Shown here in pieces: positions 8,756-17,535 of a DNA stretch of 55,556 bases. The first letter of the stretch is position 1; every line of letters starts with the position of its first letter. The DNA is from JACMLD01 sp038229695 (lineage in GTDB: Bacteria; Bacteroidota; Bacteroidia; Chitinophagales; Chitinophagaceae), in NCBI GenBank assembly GCA_038229695.1, contig JBBROE010000012.1:1-55556 (forward strand), written 5' to 3'. The position numbers were made by a program, and so were the translations under genes. The notes below the pieces were generated by a model, which was not told the DNA's origin, searched no databases, and saw only the letters and a program-made list of their open reading frames with translations.

Positions 8756-9469
8756 ATGAACAAAGCCATCATCCAACTGGACAATATTCAAAAAGCGTAT
8801 TACATGGGCCGGGAGCCCGTGCCGGTATTGAAGGGCATTACCCTGAACATCCTGAAGAACGAATATGTTGCGCTGATGGGCCCTTCAGGATCGGGAAAAA
8901 GCACCCTGATGAACATTCTTGGCTGCCTGGATTCACCTACTGGTGGCCGTTATATTCTTAATGAACAGGATGTGAGTGGTATGGCGGACGATGACCTGGC
9001 CGAAGTGCGCAACAAGGAAATCGGGTTCGTATTCCAGCAGTTCAACTTGTTGCCGCGCTTAACTGCTGCGGAAAATGTAGCGTTACCCCTGGTATATGCC
9101 GGCGTTGGCAAAAAGCTGAGAACGGAGATGGCCATGGCCGTATTGGAAAAGGTGAGCCTTACCGAAAGAAGTCATCATAAACCCAATGAATTAAGTGGTG
9201 GCCAGTGCCAGCGGGTTGCTATTGCGAGAGCGCTTGTCAATAACCCGTCCATCATCCTGGCCGATGAACCTACCGGCAACCTGGATTCAAAGACATCAAT
9301 AGAAATTATGGATATTTTTGGGGCGATTCAGTCGGCCGGCAACACGGTCGTGCTGGTGACGCACGAAGAAGATATTGCGCTGCATGCCCACCGTGTAGTG
9401 CGACTCCTTGATGGGCTGATAGAAACAGACCGGGTTAATGACCATATCATCGTGGGGGCCATGCACTGA
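8756..9469 (+). CDS. ABC transporter ATP-binding protein (MacB/LolD type)
   Basis: 237 residues. Walker A GPSGSGKST is near residue 42, the Q-loop FVFQQFNLLPRL near 97, the signature LSGGQCQRVAIARA near 143 (Cys where Gln is usual), Walker B ILADEPTGNLD near 167 and the H-loop VTHEEDIA near 199. The fold is that of ATPases serving MacB/FtsX-type permeases, which act on lipoproteins, macrolides or peptides. No permease gene is adjacent. It is probably cotranscribed with gatC. A functional name beyond the MacB/LolD class would be a guess. Confidence 0.9.
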   Translation: MNKAIIQLDNIQKAYYMGREPVPVLKGITLNILKNEYVALMGPSGSGKSTLMNILGCLDSPTGGRYILNEQDVSGMADDDLAEVRNKEIGFVFQQFNLLPRLTAAENVALPLVYAGVGKKLRTEMAMAVLEKVSLTERSHHKPNELSGGQCQRVAIARALVNNPSIILADEPTGNLDSKTSIEIMDIFGAIQSAGNTVVLVTHEEDIALHAHRVVRLLDGLIETDRVNDHIIVGAMH

Positions 9470-9539
9470 TCGCTTCCCGTTGTATCAACCGGATTAAAGC
9501 TTATTTCAGCCTCAACTTTTCTAAATACCCCTGCTTGTA

Positions 9540-10100
9540 ATGTCCCTTAAAATTTATACTAAGACCGGCGACAAAGGCACCACCTCACTGATAGGCGGCA
9601 CAAAGGTGGCCAAATCGCATTTACGTATAGAAGCCTATGGCACCATCGATGAACTGAATTCATTTACCGGGCTTTGCCGTGATTTGATCACCGATGAACC
9701 CGAGCGGGTAATGCTGGCTGAGATCCAGGACCGGCTGTTTACCATCGGTTCATCCCTGGCCTGTGACCCGGTGAAGGAACCAGGCATGCATATCCCCGAT
9801 TTGAAAGAAGCAGATGTGGTATTACTCGAGAAAGAAATGGACCGGATGAATGCCGCTCTGCCTCCCATGAAATCATTTGTATTACCGGGAGGCCATCCCG
9901 TGGTTTCCCACCTGCATATTACGCGCTGTGTATGCCGCCGTGCGGAGCGGTTTTGTGTGCGGCTTGAACTGGAAAGTCCGGGGGAAGATCCTATTATCAT
10001 CAAATACCTCAACAGGCTGAGTGATTATTTTTTTGTGCTGAGCCGTTATATGGCCCTCCTGCTGCACGCTGAGGAAATCCCCTGGAAGGCAAGGAAGTAG
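9540..10100 (+). CDS. cob(I)yrinic acid a,c-diamide adenosyltransferase (PduO type)
   Basis: 186 residues, full length. The N-terminal TKTGDKGTTSLIGG is the ATP-binding loop of PduO-type adenosyltransferases, RIEAYGTIDELNS follows, and VCRRAERF near residue 134 carries the conserved Arg/Glu cluster. The enzyme transfers the 5'-deoxyadenosyl group of ATP to cob(I)alamin, giving coenzyme B12. No cobalamin riboswitch or cob gene is next to it, so it probably serves salvage. Its stop is one base from the stop of the converging lolD-like gene. Confidence 0.95.
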   Translation: MSLKIYTKTGDKGTTSLIGGTKVAKSHLRIEAYGTIDELNSFTGLCRDLITDEPERVMLAEIQDRLFTIGSSLACDPVKEPGMHIPDLKEADVVLLEKEMDRMNAALPPMKSFVLPGGHPVVSHLHITRCVCRRAERFCVRLELESPGEDPIIIKYLNRLSDYFFVLSRYMALLLHAEEIPWKARK

Positions 10101-10101
10101 T

Positions 10102-10755
10102 TCAGGGCGTGATTTTACCGTCTTTCATATGAAGCACCCTGTCGCTCATGCCAGCCAGTTCCTCGTTGTGGGTAACAATCAGGAAAGTCTGGCTGAATGT
10201 TGATCGCAGGCTGAAAAATAGGTCATGCAATTCCTTAGCATGCGTTGAATCGAGGTTTCCGCTGGGCTCATCGGCGAAAATGATTTTAGGTTCATTAATC
10301 AGCGCGCGGGCAACGGCCACCCGCTGCTGCTCACCCCCGGAAAGCTGCTGCGGTTTGTTATCTACCCTGTCCATGAGCCCCAGCGTATCCAGGAGCGACA
10401 ACGCTTTCGCCGCCACTTCTTTTTTACCCCTGCCGGCTATCCAGCCGGGGATACACACATTTTCGAGCGCACTGAATTCCGGCAACAGGTGATGGAACTG
10501 GAAAACAAAACCGATGTTGCGGTTACGGAAAGCTGCTAGCGCCCTGGCACCAAGTTCCTCTATCGCTGTGTTGTCAAGGGTAATCCGGCCGCTGTCCGCC
10601 ATATCCAGCGTGCCCAGGATATGGAGCAGGGTGCTTTTTCCTGAACCGGACGGGCCCACGATACTGACGATTTCTCCCCGGGATATATCGAGGCTCACGC
10701 CGCGGAGGACTTCCAGTTGTCCGTAAGTCTTCATAATCCCGGCAGCGCTTAACAT
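10102..10755 (-). CDS. lolD: lipoprotein-releasing ABC transporter ATP-binding protein LolD-like
   Basis: 217 residues from the ATG at 10755 (MLSAAGIMKTYG); a GTG three codons upstream is also possible. Walker A is GPSGSGKST, the segment FVFQFHHLLPEFSALENV is typical of LolD, the signature is LSGGEQQRVAVARAL and Walker B IFADEPSGNLD. LolD drives LolCE (LolF) extraction of outer-membrane lipoproteins from the inner membrane. LolC/E genes are not in the window, which is common in Bacteroidota. The LolD name is favoured by the HHLLPEF motif, but a related MacB-type role cannot be excluded. Confidence 0.87.
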   Translation of the reverse strand: MLSAAGIMKTYGQLEVLRGVSLDISRGEIVSIVGPSGSGKSTLLHILGTLDMADSGRITLDNTAIEELGARALAAFRNRNIGFVFQFHHLLPEFSALENVCIPGWIAGRGKKEVAAKALSLLDTLGLMDRVDNKPQQLSGGEQQRVAVARALINEPKIIFADEPSGNLDSTHAKELHDLFFSLRSTFSQTFLIVTHNEELAGMSDRVLHMKDGKITP

Positions 10756-10855
10756 GGTTTCCACTTGTTTTTGTAAAATACGAACCTACAATTTTATTCG
10801 TTGTTATGGCATCAACACCGGCAAATCAGGTGCGCCCCTCTTGTGAAAAACTACA

Positions 10856-10886
10856 TTTGGGAGTTCAGTTTTTACCATTACATTTG
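10856..10886 (+). promoter_or_regulatory. Bacteroidota promoter, perfect match (TTTG-N19-TACATTTG)
   Basis: TTTG at 10856-10859, exactly 19 bases, then TACATTTG at 10879-10886. Both boxes match the -33 TTTG and -7 TAnnTTTG consensus without mismatch. Expected transcription start is near 10892, about 18 bases ahead of the ATG at 10910. Confidence 0.75.
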
Positions 10887-10909
10887 CCGAAAATTAAAGA
10901 CACCCTACA

Positions 10910-11131
10910 ATGTTCTGGACACTTGAATTAGCCTCTTACCTGGAAGACGCGCCCTGGCCGGCCACAAAAGACGAGCTGATCGATTACGCCATCAGGAGCG
11001 GAGCGCCAATTGAAGTAGTGGAAAACCTGCAGGAGCTGGAAGACGAAGGAGAAATTTATGAAGCCATCGACGACATATGGCCTGATTACCCCTCACAGGA
11101 AGACTTTTTCTTTAACGAAGACGAATATTAA
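10910..11131 (+). CDS. DUF2795 domain-containing protein
   Basis: 73 residues, strongly acidic. It opens MFWTLELASYLEDAPWPATK and contains DELIDYAIRSGAP and VVENLQELEDEGEIYE, the pattern of the short DUF2795 proteins widespread in Bacteroidota. The function is unknown. It is a single-gene unit: a perfect consensus promoter lies upstream and a strong intrinsic terminator begins 30 bases after the stop, suggesting steady, probably high, expression. Confidence 0.88.
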   Translation: MFWTLELASYLEDAPWPATKDELIDYAIRSGAPIEVVENLQELEDEGEIYEAIDDIWPDYPSQEDFFFNEDEY

Positions 11132-11160
11132 GCAGGTCACTGATAAGCCCTGTTACGTGA

Positions 11161-11188
11161 AAAACCGCGCCTATAGCGCGGTTTTTTT
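11161..11188 (+). terminator. intrinsic terminator of the DUF2795 gene
   Basis: Perfect 10-bp stem AAAACCGCGC / GCGCGGTTTT around the loop CTATA, running into seven T (11182-11188). Confidence 0.9.
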
Positions 11189-11256
11189 ATTGATAGTATT
11201 CGCTGGATCCTGCCCGGCGTTAAGCTGCATGCCCAAATTCCGGGTATTCGCTGCAT

Positions 11257-12075
11257 TCATTCCTTTACGCCTACCGCATTCATTATAGCGGTGCTCACCC
11301 CGGTACTGGAATAACCACCGTCATGGTAAAGGTTCTGCATGGTCACCATACGGGTAAGATCAGAGAACAAGGTGACACAATAATCAGCACAGGACTCCGC
11401 GCTGGCATTCCCGAGGGGAGAAATGGCTTCCGCATAATCGAAGAAATCCGCAAAACCTTTTACCCCGCTGCCGGCCGTGGTCTTGGTGGGCGATTGCGAA
11501 ACGGTGTTAATACGTACTTTTTTGTCGACCCCGTAATGATAGCCGAAACTACGCGCGATGGATTCCAGCATCGCCTTAATATCTGCCATATCTGTATAAA
11601 ATGGATAGGTGCGCTGGGCCGCCGCATACGTAAGGGCAACCACGCTGCCCCACTCGCTGATGGCATCGAGTTTTTTTGCGACAGCCAGCATTTTATGTAA
11701 GGACATAGCCGACACATCGATACCCTTCATGAAATATTCGTAGTTGGATGATTCATAAGGAACATTCTTGCGAATGTTTACACTCATGCCGATGGAGTGG
11801 AGAACGAAATCTATTTTGCCGCCCAGCACTTCCTGGGATTTTGTGAACAGGGTGGTAATTTCATCGATGTTTGTTGCGTCAGCGGGGATGATCTCAGCTT
11901 TTGTTTTTTCCGCCAGGATCTTTATCTGTCCCATCCGCATCGCGATCGGGGCATTGGTCAGTACAATGGAGGCACCTTCCTCGTACGCCTTTTCGGCCAC
12001 CTTCCAGGCAATTGAATTTTCGTCGAGCGCCCCGGTGATGATACCCCGTTTTCCTTTTAGCAGATTATAACCCAT
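11257..12075 (-). CDS. fabI: enoyl-[acyl-carrier-protein] reductase (FabI)
   Basis: 272 residues. The N-terminus GKRGIITGALDENSIAW is the NADH-binding loop of FabI rather than of a classical SDR. The catalytic region reads TYAAAQRTYPFY followed by TDMADIK, giving the two Tyr and the Lys in the FabI spacing (first Tyr, +10 Tyr, +17 Lys). It reduces enoyl-ACP in the last step of the type II fatty acid elongation cycle. SPTKTTAGSGVKGF is the flexible substrate-binding loop. A -7-like TATTTTTG lies 39 bases upstream. Confidence 0.95.
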   Translation of the reverse strand: MGYNLLKGKRGIITGALDENSIAWKVAEKAYEEGASIVLTNAPIAMRMGQIKILAEKTKAEIIPADATNIDEITTLFTKSQEVLGGKIDFVLHSIGMSVNIRKNVPYESSNYEYFMKGIDVSAMSLHKMLAVAKKLDAISEWGSVVALTYAAAQRTYPFYTDMADIKAMLESIARSFGYHYGVDKKVRINTVSQSPTKTTAGSGVKGFADFFDYAEAISPLGNASAESCADYCVTLFSDLTRMVTMQNLYHDGGYSSTGVSTAIMNAVGVKE

Positions 12076-12113
12076 ATCCTGTGGTATTTAAATTGTTATT
12101 TGATTAAGGGCGT

Positions 12114-12121
12114 CAAAAATA
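12114..12121 (-). promoter_or_regulatory. candidate -7 element for fabI
   Basis: TATTTTTG on the minus strand matches TAnnTTTG and lies 39 bases before the fabI ATG. The -33 position (AGTC at 19 bases) is poor, so this is tentative. Confidence 0.3.
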
Positions 12122-12254
12122 AGGAGGATTTCTTTCCGGCGACTTGATCTGAACCGGTAATTCCCAGACCATCTGTATCCAAAACCAAACCAACTCCTGG
12201 AGTTTAGTGTGGAGGAAGTACCAGGAGTGAAATACGGGCGCCCCCGGACCATCA

Positions 12255-13919
12255 TTAATTCATCAGCATTTCCCGGGCGTTTTCAAGCGCAGCGGCCGTT
12301 GGCTTTTCGCCACTGAGCATCCTGGCGATCGTGGTAATCCGCTCGTCCGGTGTCAGTAACCGGATATTGGTTTTGATTTCCCGGTCTCGGGTTTCTTTAT
12401 ATACAAAGAAGTGCGCATCTGCCTTACCGGCAATCTGCGGCTGGTGGGTAATGGAAATAACCTGGCGGCTGACCCCGAGAGCTTTCATGATGATACCTAC
12501 CTGGCGGGCGGCTTCTCCTGAAATACCGGTATCTATCTCGTCAAAGATGAGCGTGGGCATGTCCAGGGATTCTGCAACAAGCGATTTGATGCAGAGCATC
12601 AACCTGCTCAGCTCACCGCCTGATGCTACTTTACGCACCGGCTCAAAGCGGTTGCTGTTATTGGCGTCAAAAAGAAATTCAATATGGTCAGCGCCGGAAT
12701 CATCCAGCCCGTTGGCAGGAAGTGCATGTATCGATACTTTCAACCGCGCATTGGGCATACCCACCTGCTTCAGCAGCCTGTTGACTTTCTGCTGTAGCGG
12801 CTCCGCCTGTTTGCCGCGGGCAGCAGAAAGTTGCGCGGCAAACTTTGTGGAAGACGTGAGCAACTGATCACATTCTTTTTCCAAATCCCCGATCACGCTG
12901 TCCAGGTTATGGACGGCGTCAAGTTTCCCTGAAAGTTGTTCCCTAATAGCCAAAAGGCCTGCCGTATCGGCCACAGCATGCTTTTTAAATAATTTATACC
13001 CGGTGGCGATCCGGTCACTGATTTGCTCGATCCGTAACGGGTCATATTGAATCTGGTCATTTGTTCGGGCCAGTTCATCCGCGATGTCGGCCAGTTCAAG
13101 CTGGGCCGACTGCAGCCGGTCCAATAACGGACCAATCCCCGCATGCCAGCCTGTGAAGGCCTGGAGCTGGTGCTGGGCGCGTTTCAGTTGCTGCACCACC
13201 GGTTCCTCCGCTTCCGAGAGGAGATCAACCACGCCGCTGATGGCCCCTTTTATTCCTTCGGCATTGGAAAGAAGTTTAAGCTCATTGTCGAGTTCTTCCA
13301 CCTCGTTTGCCCGGAAATTGGCTTCTTCCAGCTCGTCGGATAAAAATCTATAATAATCGTATTGCGCCGTAAATGCTGCCTTCTCGGCCTGCTTTGATTT
13401 TAGTTTTTTTCTCGCCAACTCCAGGGCGGTATATCCCTGCCTGTACTCCTGCAGCTTCGGCTGGTTGGCAGCGAGCGCATCCAGCACTTCCCTTTGGAAA
13501 TCGGTCTCGCCGAGCGTGAGGGTATCAAACTGCTGGTGCAGGTCTACCAGCAGCGCGCTGAGCTGCCGCAACTGATCCAGATTCACCGGGGTATCATTGA
13601 TGAATGCTCTGGATTTACCATTTACGGCGATTTCCCTTCTGAGAATGAGCTCCTGCCCGATGTCAAGATCCCGCGCGAGGAGAAATTCACGCACCGGTCC
13701 TGCCGCGGGGGTGGAAAAACAGCCTTCCACCATACACTTTTTTTCGCGGTGAAGGAGGACTGTACTGTCGGCTCTTTCGCCGAGTATCAGCGACAACGCC
13801 CCGACCAGTATGGATTTACCCGCACCGGTCTCGCCGGTGATGATGTTGAGTTTACCGGAAAAATCGATGTTGATTTCGTCTATGATAGCGTAATTCTGAA
13901 TCTGCAGTTGCTGTAACAT
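12255..13919 (-). CDS. recN: DNA repair protein RecN
   Basis: 554 residues from the ATG at 13919 (MLQQLQIQNYAIID), the canonical RecN opening. Walker A GETGAGKSI is at residues 29-37, a central coiled coil spans about 150-390, the signature SGGELSRLMLC and Walker B PTLIFDEIDTGISG lie near the C-terminus, followed by SITHQPQIAGKADAHFFV. RecN is an SMC-like ATPase that helps repair double-strand breaks. Start chosen over the upstream in-frame ATG because homologs begin MLxxLxIxNYAxI. Confidence 0.96.
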   Translation of the reverse strand: MLQQLQIQNYAIIDEINIDFSGKLNIITGETGAGKSILVGALSLILGERADSTVLLHREKKCMVEGCFSTPAAGPVREFLLARDLDIGQELILRREIAVNGKSRAFINDTPVNLDQLRQLSALLVDLHQQFDTLTLGETDFQREVLDALAANQPKLQEYRQGYTALELARKKLKSKQAEKAAFTAQYDYYRFLSDELEEANFRANEVEELDNELKLLSNAEGIKGAISGVVDLLSEAEEPVVQQLKRAQHQLQAFTGWHAGIGPLLDRLQSAQLELADIADELARTNDQIQYDPLRIEQISDRIATGYKLFKKHAVADTAGLLAIREQLSGKLDAVHNLDSVIGDLEKECDQLLTSSTKFAAQLSAARGKQAEPLQQKVNRLLKQVGMPNARLKVSIHALPANGLDDSGADHIEFLFDANNSNRFEPVRKVASGGELSRLMLCIKSLVAESLDMPTLIFDEIDTGISGEAARQVGIIMKALGVSRQVISITHQPQIAGKADAHFFVYKETRDREIKTNIRLLTPDERITTIARMLSGEKPTAAALENAREMLMN

Positions 13920-14042
13920 AGATAGTCTGTAGGGCAGCAAATTAATTTAAAAAACAATGCAGCGGCAAGAGAGTTGTACCCCAATTGCTGTTAAAAAAAC
14001 GGCCAGTCCCTATCGTTGCCGGCAGGTTGACCCTATCAAATT

Positions 14043-14066
14043 AAAAAAGGAGGCCGGTGGCCTCCT
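14043..14066 (-). terminator. intrinsic terminator after the zinc-ribbon gene
   Basis: Minus-strand hairpin AGGAGGCC-ACC-GGCCTCCT, a perfect 8-bp stem followed by TTTTTT. It lies 22 bases past the zinc-ribbon protein stop and would end the transcript coming from the Nif3 side, separating it from recN. Confidence 0.8.
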
Positions 14067-14087
14067 CCTTAAAAAAAATCAATTATA

Positions 14088-14843
14088 TTATTTGATCTCA
14101 ACGGCGTCAGCAAGGTCATTGTCAACCAGGATTCGGCCACAGTTTTCACAGATGATGATCTTCTTGCGCTGTTTGATCTCGCTTTGTTTCTGGGGCGGGA
14201 TGGCGTTGAAACACCCGCCGCACGCATCGCGTTCAACCGGTACCACCGCCAGGCCGTTCCGGTAATTTTTCCGGATACGGTCATAGGAATTCAACAAACG
14301 TTCATCTACCTTTTCCCTTGCGTCGGCACTTAATTTATTAAAATGCTTTTCTTCTTTCTCGGTTGTGGCCACGATCTTTTCCAGTTCGTCTTTTTTATTC
14401 TTCAGCACCCCGTCTTTAGTAGCCAGGGCCTTCTTCGCCTTTTCAAGGAGCACCGCTTTCTCGCTGATTTCTTCCTGCGCATCTTTGATGTGCTTTTCCG
14501 CCAGCTTCACTTCCAGCTGCTGCATTTCTATTTCCTTATTCACGGCTTCAAACTCGCGGCTGTTTTTGACGTTGGTGGCCTGCTTTTCGTACTTCTTTAC
14601 CAGGCTGTCTGATTCTTTAATCAGTTCTTTTTTCTGATTGATGAATTCATTGATGCCATTAATCTCTTCTTCGATGCGTGTCTGCCTCGCATTCAACCCT
14701 GTAATTTCATCTTCAAGGTCACTAACTTCCATGGGTAATTCGCCCTTCAGCACCTGTATTTCGTCCAGCTTGCTTTCTATTTTCTGCAGGGTAACCAGCG
14801 AGGTGAGTTTTTCTTCGACCGAAAAATCTTTTACTGTTGCCAT
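14088..14843 (-). CDS. zinc ribbon, coiled-coil protein (C4-type, DUF164/CdsZ-like)
   Basis: 251 residues from the ATG at 14843 (MATVKDFSVEEK). Residues about 10-180 are charged heptad-rich coiled coil. The C-terminus holds two CxxC pairs, CGGC and CENC, forming a zinc ribbon, with the linker PPQKQSEIKQRKKI typical of this family. Members have been proposed to act in translation or nucleic-acid binding, so the role is not certain. Downstream of the Nif3-like gene by 44 bases, a pairing commonly seen in bacteria. Confidence 0.88.
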   Translation of the reverse strand: MATVKDFSVEEKLTSLVTLQKIESKLDEIQVLKGELPMEVSDLEDEITGLNARQTRIEEEINGINEFINQKKELIKESDSLVKKYEKQATNVKNSREFEAVNKEIEMQQLEVKLAEKHIKDAQEEISEKAVLLEKAKKALATKDGVLKNKKDELEKIVATTEKEEKHFNKLSADAREKVDERLLNSYDRIRKNYRNGLAVVPVERDACGGCFNAIPPQKQSEIKQRKKIIICENCGRILVDNDLADAVEIK

Positions 14844-14887
14844 ATTAATTGATGTCTGTTTTAAATGAATTGAATCCTGAACCCGTT

Positions 14888-15997
14888 TCATTTCCCAGTG
14901 TGCAGGAAGTAATTGACCGGGTTAGTGTTCACCCCTGTTTTGAGGGCAGCAAAGGTAGGGAATTTTTCCTGTAAAAGGGTAGCCAGCAGGTCAATAGTAA
15001 ACTGTTCACTTTCGAAGTGACCGATGTCGGCCAGAACCAGTTGTCCGTCCGCCTCGAAGAAATCATGATATTTAATATCCGAGGTAACGAACATGTCCGC
15101 ACCCTCCCTTAAAGCATTAGCAATCAAGATACTGCCAGCCCCACCACAGATCGCGATCCTGCGGATTCCGCGGCCGGTGAGCGGGGAGTGCCGGATCGCC
15201 TGAATACCGGTAACCGACTGCAACCGCCGGAGAACATCCGTTTCACTGACCGCTTCGGCCAGTTCACCCACAATTCCCGCTCCAACTCCCTGGAAAGGGT
15301 TGTTCAAGGCCAGTATGTCATAAGCTACTTCTTCATAAGGATGCGCTTCCAGCATGGCCCTGACCACGCGGCTTTCCAACCAGGCGGGAAATATCAGCTC
15401 TATTTTTATTTCAGGCTCGGATTGAGGCTGGCCCGCGCTGCCGCTGAACGGGTGTGTGCCGGGTCCCGGGGTAAAGGTGCCCTCGCCCTCGCTGTTAAAA
15501 CTGCAGTCGGAATAATCGCCAATTGATCCGGCCCCGGCGGCAAATACCGCTGTGCGGACGACCGCCGCCTGCGCGCGGGGAACAAAGACCTGGAGTTTCC
15601 GGAGGAGCCCGGCCTTCGGTTGCAACACCCGGCAATTGGTTAGGCCAAGGCGCCTGGCCAGCTCGCCATTCACGCCATCACGCACATTATCGAGATTGGT
15701 GTGGGTCGCATATATAGCGATGTCGTTCCGGACAGCCCTGATGACTGTTCTTTCCACCTGGTTTTTCCCCGTTAGTTGTTTGAGTCCGCGGAAAATCACG
15801 GGGTGATGCGCGATGATGAGGTTACAGTTTTTTGCGATGGCTTCGTCCACTACGGCTTCAGTGCTGTCCAGGCAGATGATGGCACCGCGGCATGACCATT
15901 GGTGTTCGCCGGTTATCAACCCGGCATTGTCATATTCCTCCTGCAACACGGGTGGAGCAAATTCCTCGAGCGCTCGGATGATATCTGCAATGATCAT
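14888..15997 (-). CDS. Nif3-like dinuclear metal center hexameric protein
   Basis: 369 residues, the long form with an internal insertion domain. Metal-site motifs are AHHPVIFRGLKQ near residue 64 and THTNLDNVRDGVNGELA near 98 in the N-terminal half, and DIGHFESEQFT near the C-terminus. The middle (about 130-230) is the PII-like insert. The family forms toroidal hexamers with a dinuclear metal site; some members have been linked to GTP cyclohydrolase I type 2, but the cellular role is not settled. Probably cotranscribed with the zinc-ribbon gene. Confidence 0.92.
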   Translation of the reverse strand: MIIADIIRALEEFAPPVLQEEYDNAGLITGEHQWSCRGAIICLDSTEAVVDEAIAKNCNLIIAHHPVIFRGLKQLTGKNQVERTVIRAVRNDIAIYATHTNLDNVRDGVNGELARRLGLTNCRVLQPKAGLLRKLQVFVPRAQAAVVRTAVFAAGAGSIGDYSDCSFNSEGEGTFTPGPGTHPFSGSAGQPQSEPEIKIELIFPAWLESRVVRAMLEAHPYEEVAYDILALNNPFQGVGAGIVGELAEAVSETDVLRRLQSVTGIQAIRHSPLTGRGIRRIAICGGAGSILIANALREGADMFVTSDIKYHDFFEADGQLVLADIGHFESEQFTIDLLATLLQEKFPTFAALKTGVNTNPVNYFLHTGK

Positions 15998-16054
15998 AAG
16001 TGGAATCTTTTTTCATCGTGCTGCATCGTGCTACCGGCCTGCCGATCCATTTCA

Positions 16055-17038
16055 TTAGGGCAGCGGGTCTGCGGACACGCCGCTGAAGGTCATTTTTACG
16101 GGGAGAATGAACCCGTTTTTATCAAATTCCAGGGTATCGATACAGGTCACCCGGTGGCCTGCATTGGTATCTCCCAGCGGTCTTCTGTGATAAACAATAT
16201 ACCATTTACCGGAACGCGGGTTGTGGAGGAGCGAGTGATGACCGGCGCCGGTGGCCACGGCAGGATCCTGCTGCAAAATTTTCGCCACTCTTTTAAATGG
16301 TCCGAACGGAGAATCGGCAATGGCATAAGCGACGGAATAATTGGGGCCGCCCCATCCTCCTTCGCTCCACATGAGGTAATATTTCTTATTGCGGATAAAC
16401 ATCATTGGCCCTTCCACATAATTTTCAGGGGTGATTTCCCGGAACGGACTGTCATTGGCAAAAGGAATAAAGCCCGTAAAATCGTTGTTGAGCCGGGCGA
16501 TATTGCAATGCTTCCAGCCTCCGTAAATCAGGTAATACTTCCCGTCGCGGTCATAAAAAACAAACTGATCGATGGGCTGGGCACCGTTGTGAAACCTGTC
16601 GACCAGCGGGTGTTCCAGGTAATCCTTGAAAGGGCCGGCCGGTGAATTTGAAACCGTAACGCCGATGCCCCCGTAGTGCTGATCATCCTGGATATCGTTT
16701 GCCCCAAACAGCAGGAAATATTTGTTATCTTTTTCGATGATGGCCGGTGCCCAGACCGCCCGCTTTGCCCACTTCACCGATGCGGTATCAAGGACGTGCG
16801 GATGTTTGGTCCAGTGAACCAGGTCTGGTGAGGAAAAGGCATCAAAATATACCTGGCTGTCGTAAGACCCCGAACTGGTCGGGTATATCCAGTATTGATG
16901 ATTGAATACCGTGGCTTCAGGTTCTGCATACCAGCCGGGAAAAATGGGATTCCCGGAGAAACCAGTGTCAGCCTGGCCACTGGCGAACAGCTGCAGCACC
17001 AGCGCTGGGACTATCAGTAATACATGACATCGATACAT
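16055..17038 (-). CDS. secreted glycoside hydrolase family 43 protein
   Basis: 327 residues from the ATG at 17038, with signal peptide CHVLLIVPALVLQLFASGQ. The five-bladed beta-propeller family is recognisable from FPGWYAEPEATVF, the modulating Asp in PIDQFVFYD, the general-acid Glu in YVEGPMMF, and GAGHHSLLHNP near the C-terminus. GH43 enzymes remove arabinose, xylose or galactose from plant polysaccharides. The general base is normally Asp in a WYADPE block; here the codon is GAA, giving Glu39. Activity may therefore be altered. It lies in a minus-strand run with a histone-like and a cyanophycinase gene. Confidence 0.88.
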   Translation of the reverse strand: MYRCHVLLIVPALVLQLFASGQADTGFSGNPIFPGWYAEPEATVFNHQYWIYPTSSGSYDSQVYFDAFSSPDLVHWTKHPHVLDTASVKWAKRAVWAPAIIEKDNKYFLLFGANDIQDDQHYGGIGVTVSNSPAGPFKDYLEHPLVDRFHNGAQPIDQFVFYDRDGKYYLIYGGWKHCNIARLNNDFTGFIPFANDSPFREITPENYVEGPMMFIRNKKYYLMWSEGGWGGPNYSVAYAIADSPFGPFKRVAKILQQDPAVATGAGHHSLLHNPRSGKWYIVYHRRPLGDTNAGHRVTCIDTLEFDKNGFILPVKMTFSGVSADPLP

Positions 17039-17096
17039 AAAGGGTTCCGGTTGATTATAAAAATAAATCAATTGGCCGGCCGCACAGGAGATCGGG

Positions 17097-17498
17097 CTAT
17101 TTTTTTACAACCGGCTTCTCAACAGCGACCCCTGATTTTTTTCCCGTGGATTTTTTTACTGCTGCTTTGCGGGGAACCGCAGTTTTTTTAGCCGCTTTCT
17201 TTTTAACGCCGGCTACTTTTTTCACGGCAGCTTTCTTCACCTTTTTTACCTTGGATTTGATTTTCGCCGCAGCTTTTTTTGGTGGCTTACTTTTCAGTTT
17301 TTTTGAAGGGGATTTTTTTCTTTCCCGGTAGTCGGAGATGGCCGTTTTTACGGCGTCAATCTTTCCGGTGGCGAATTCCACCAGGTGGTCCTTCCCCGCC
17401 AGTAATTCTTCCTTGAGGTGAACCGCCTGGTCGCCGATTTTGCTGAGAAAGCCTTCCTGGGCATCTGCCGGAACCTTTTTACTTTTTCTGGTTGCCAT
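17097..17498 (-). CDS. histone H1-like Lys/Ala-rich protein
   Basis: 133 residues. The first 60 or so are a mixed-charge helix (EGFLSKIGDQAVHLKEELLA), the rest is a basic tail built of Lys/Ala/Val repeats such as KKAAVKKVAGVKKKAAKK. Such H1-like tails bind DNA nonspecifically and compact the nucleoid in other bacteria. No signal peptide, so cytoplasmic. It sits between exported enzymes with spacing of 37 and 58 bases, so it may simply share their transcript. The low-complexity tail limits homology-based naming. Confidence 0.75.
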   Translation of the reverse strand: MATRKSKKVPADAQEGFLSKIGDQAVHLKEELLAGKDHLVEFATGKIDAVKTAISDYRERKKSPSKKLKSKPPKKAAAKIKSKVKKVKKAAVKKVAGVKKKAAKKTAVPRKAAVKKSTGKKSGVAVEKPVVKK

Positions 17499-17535
17499 AT
17501 GTAGGTTTTGAAGGTAAGTTAATACGATGGGCCCG

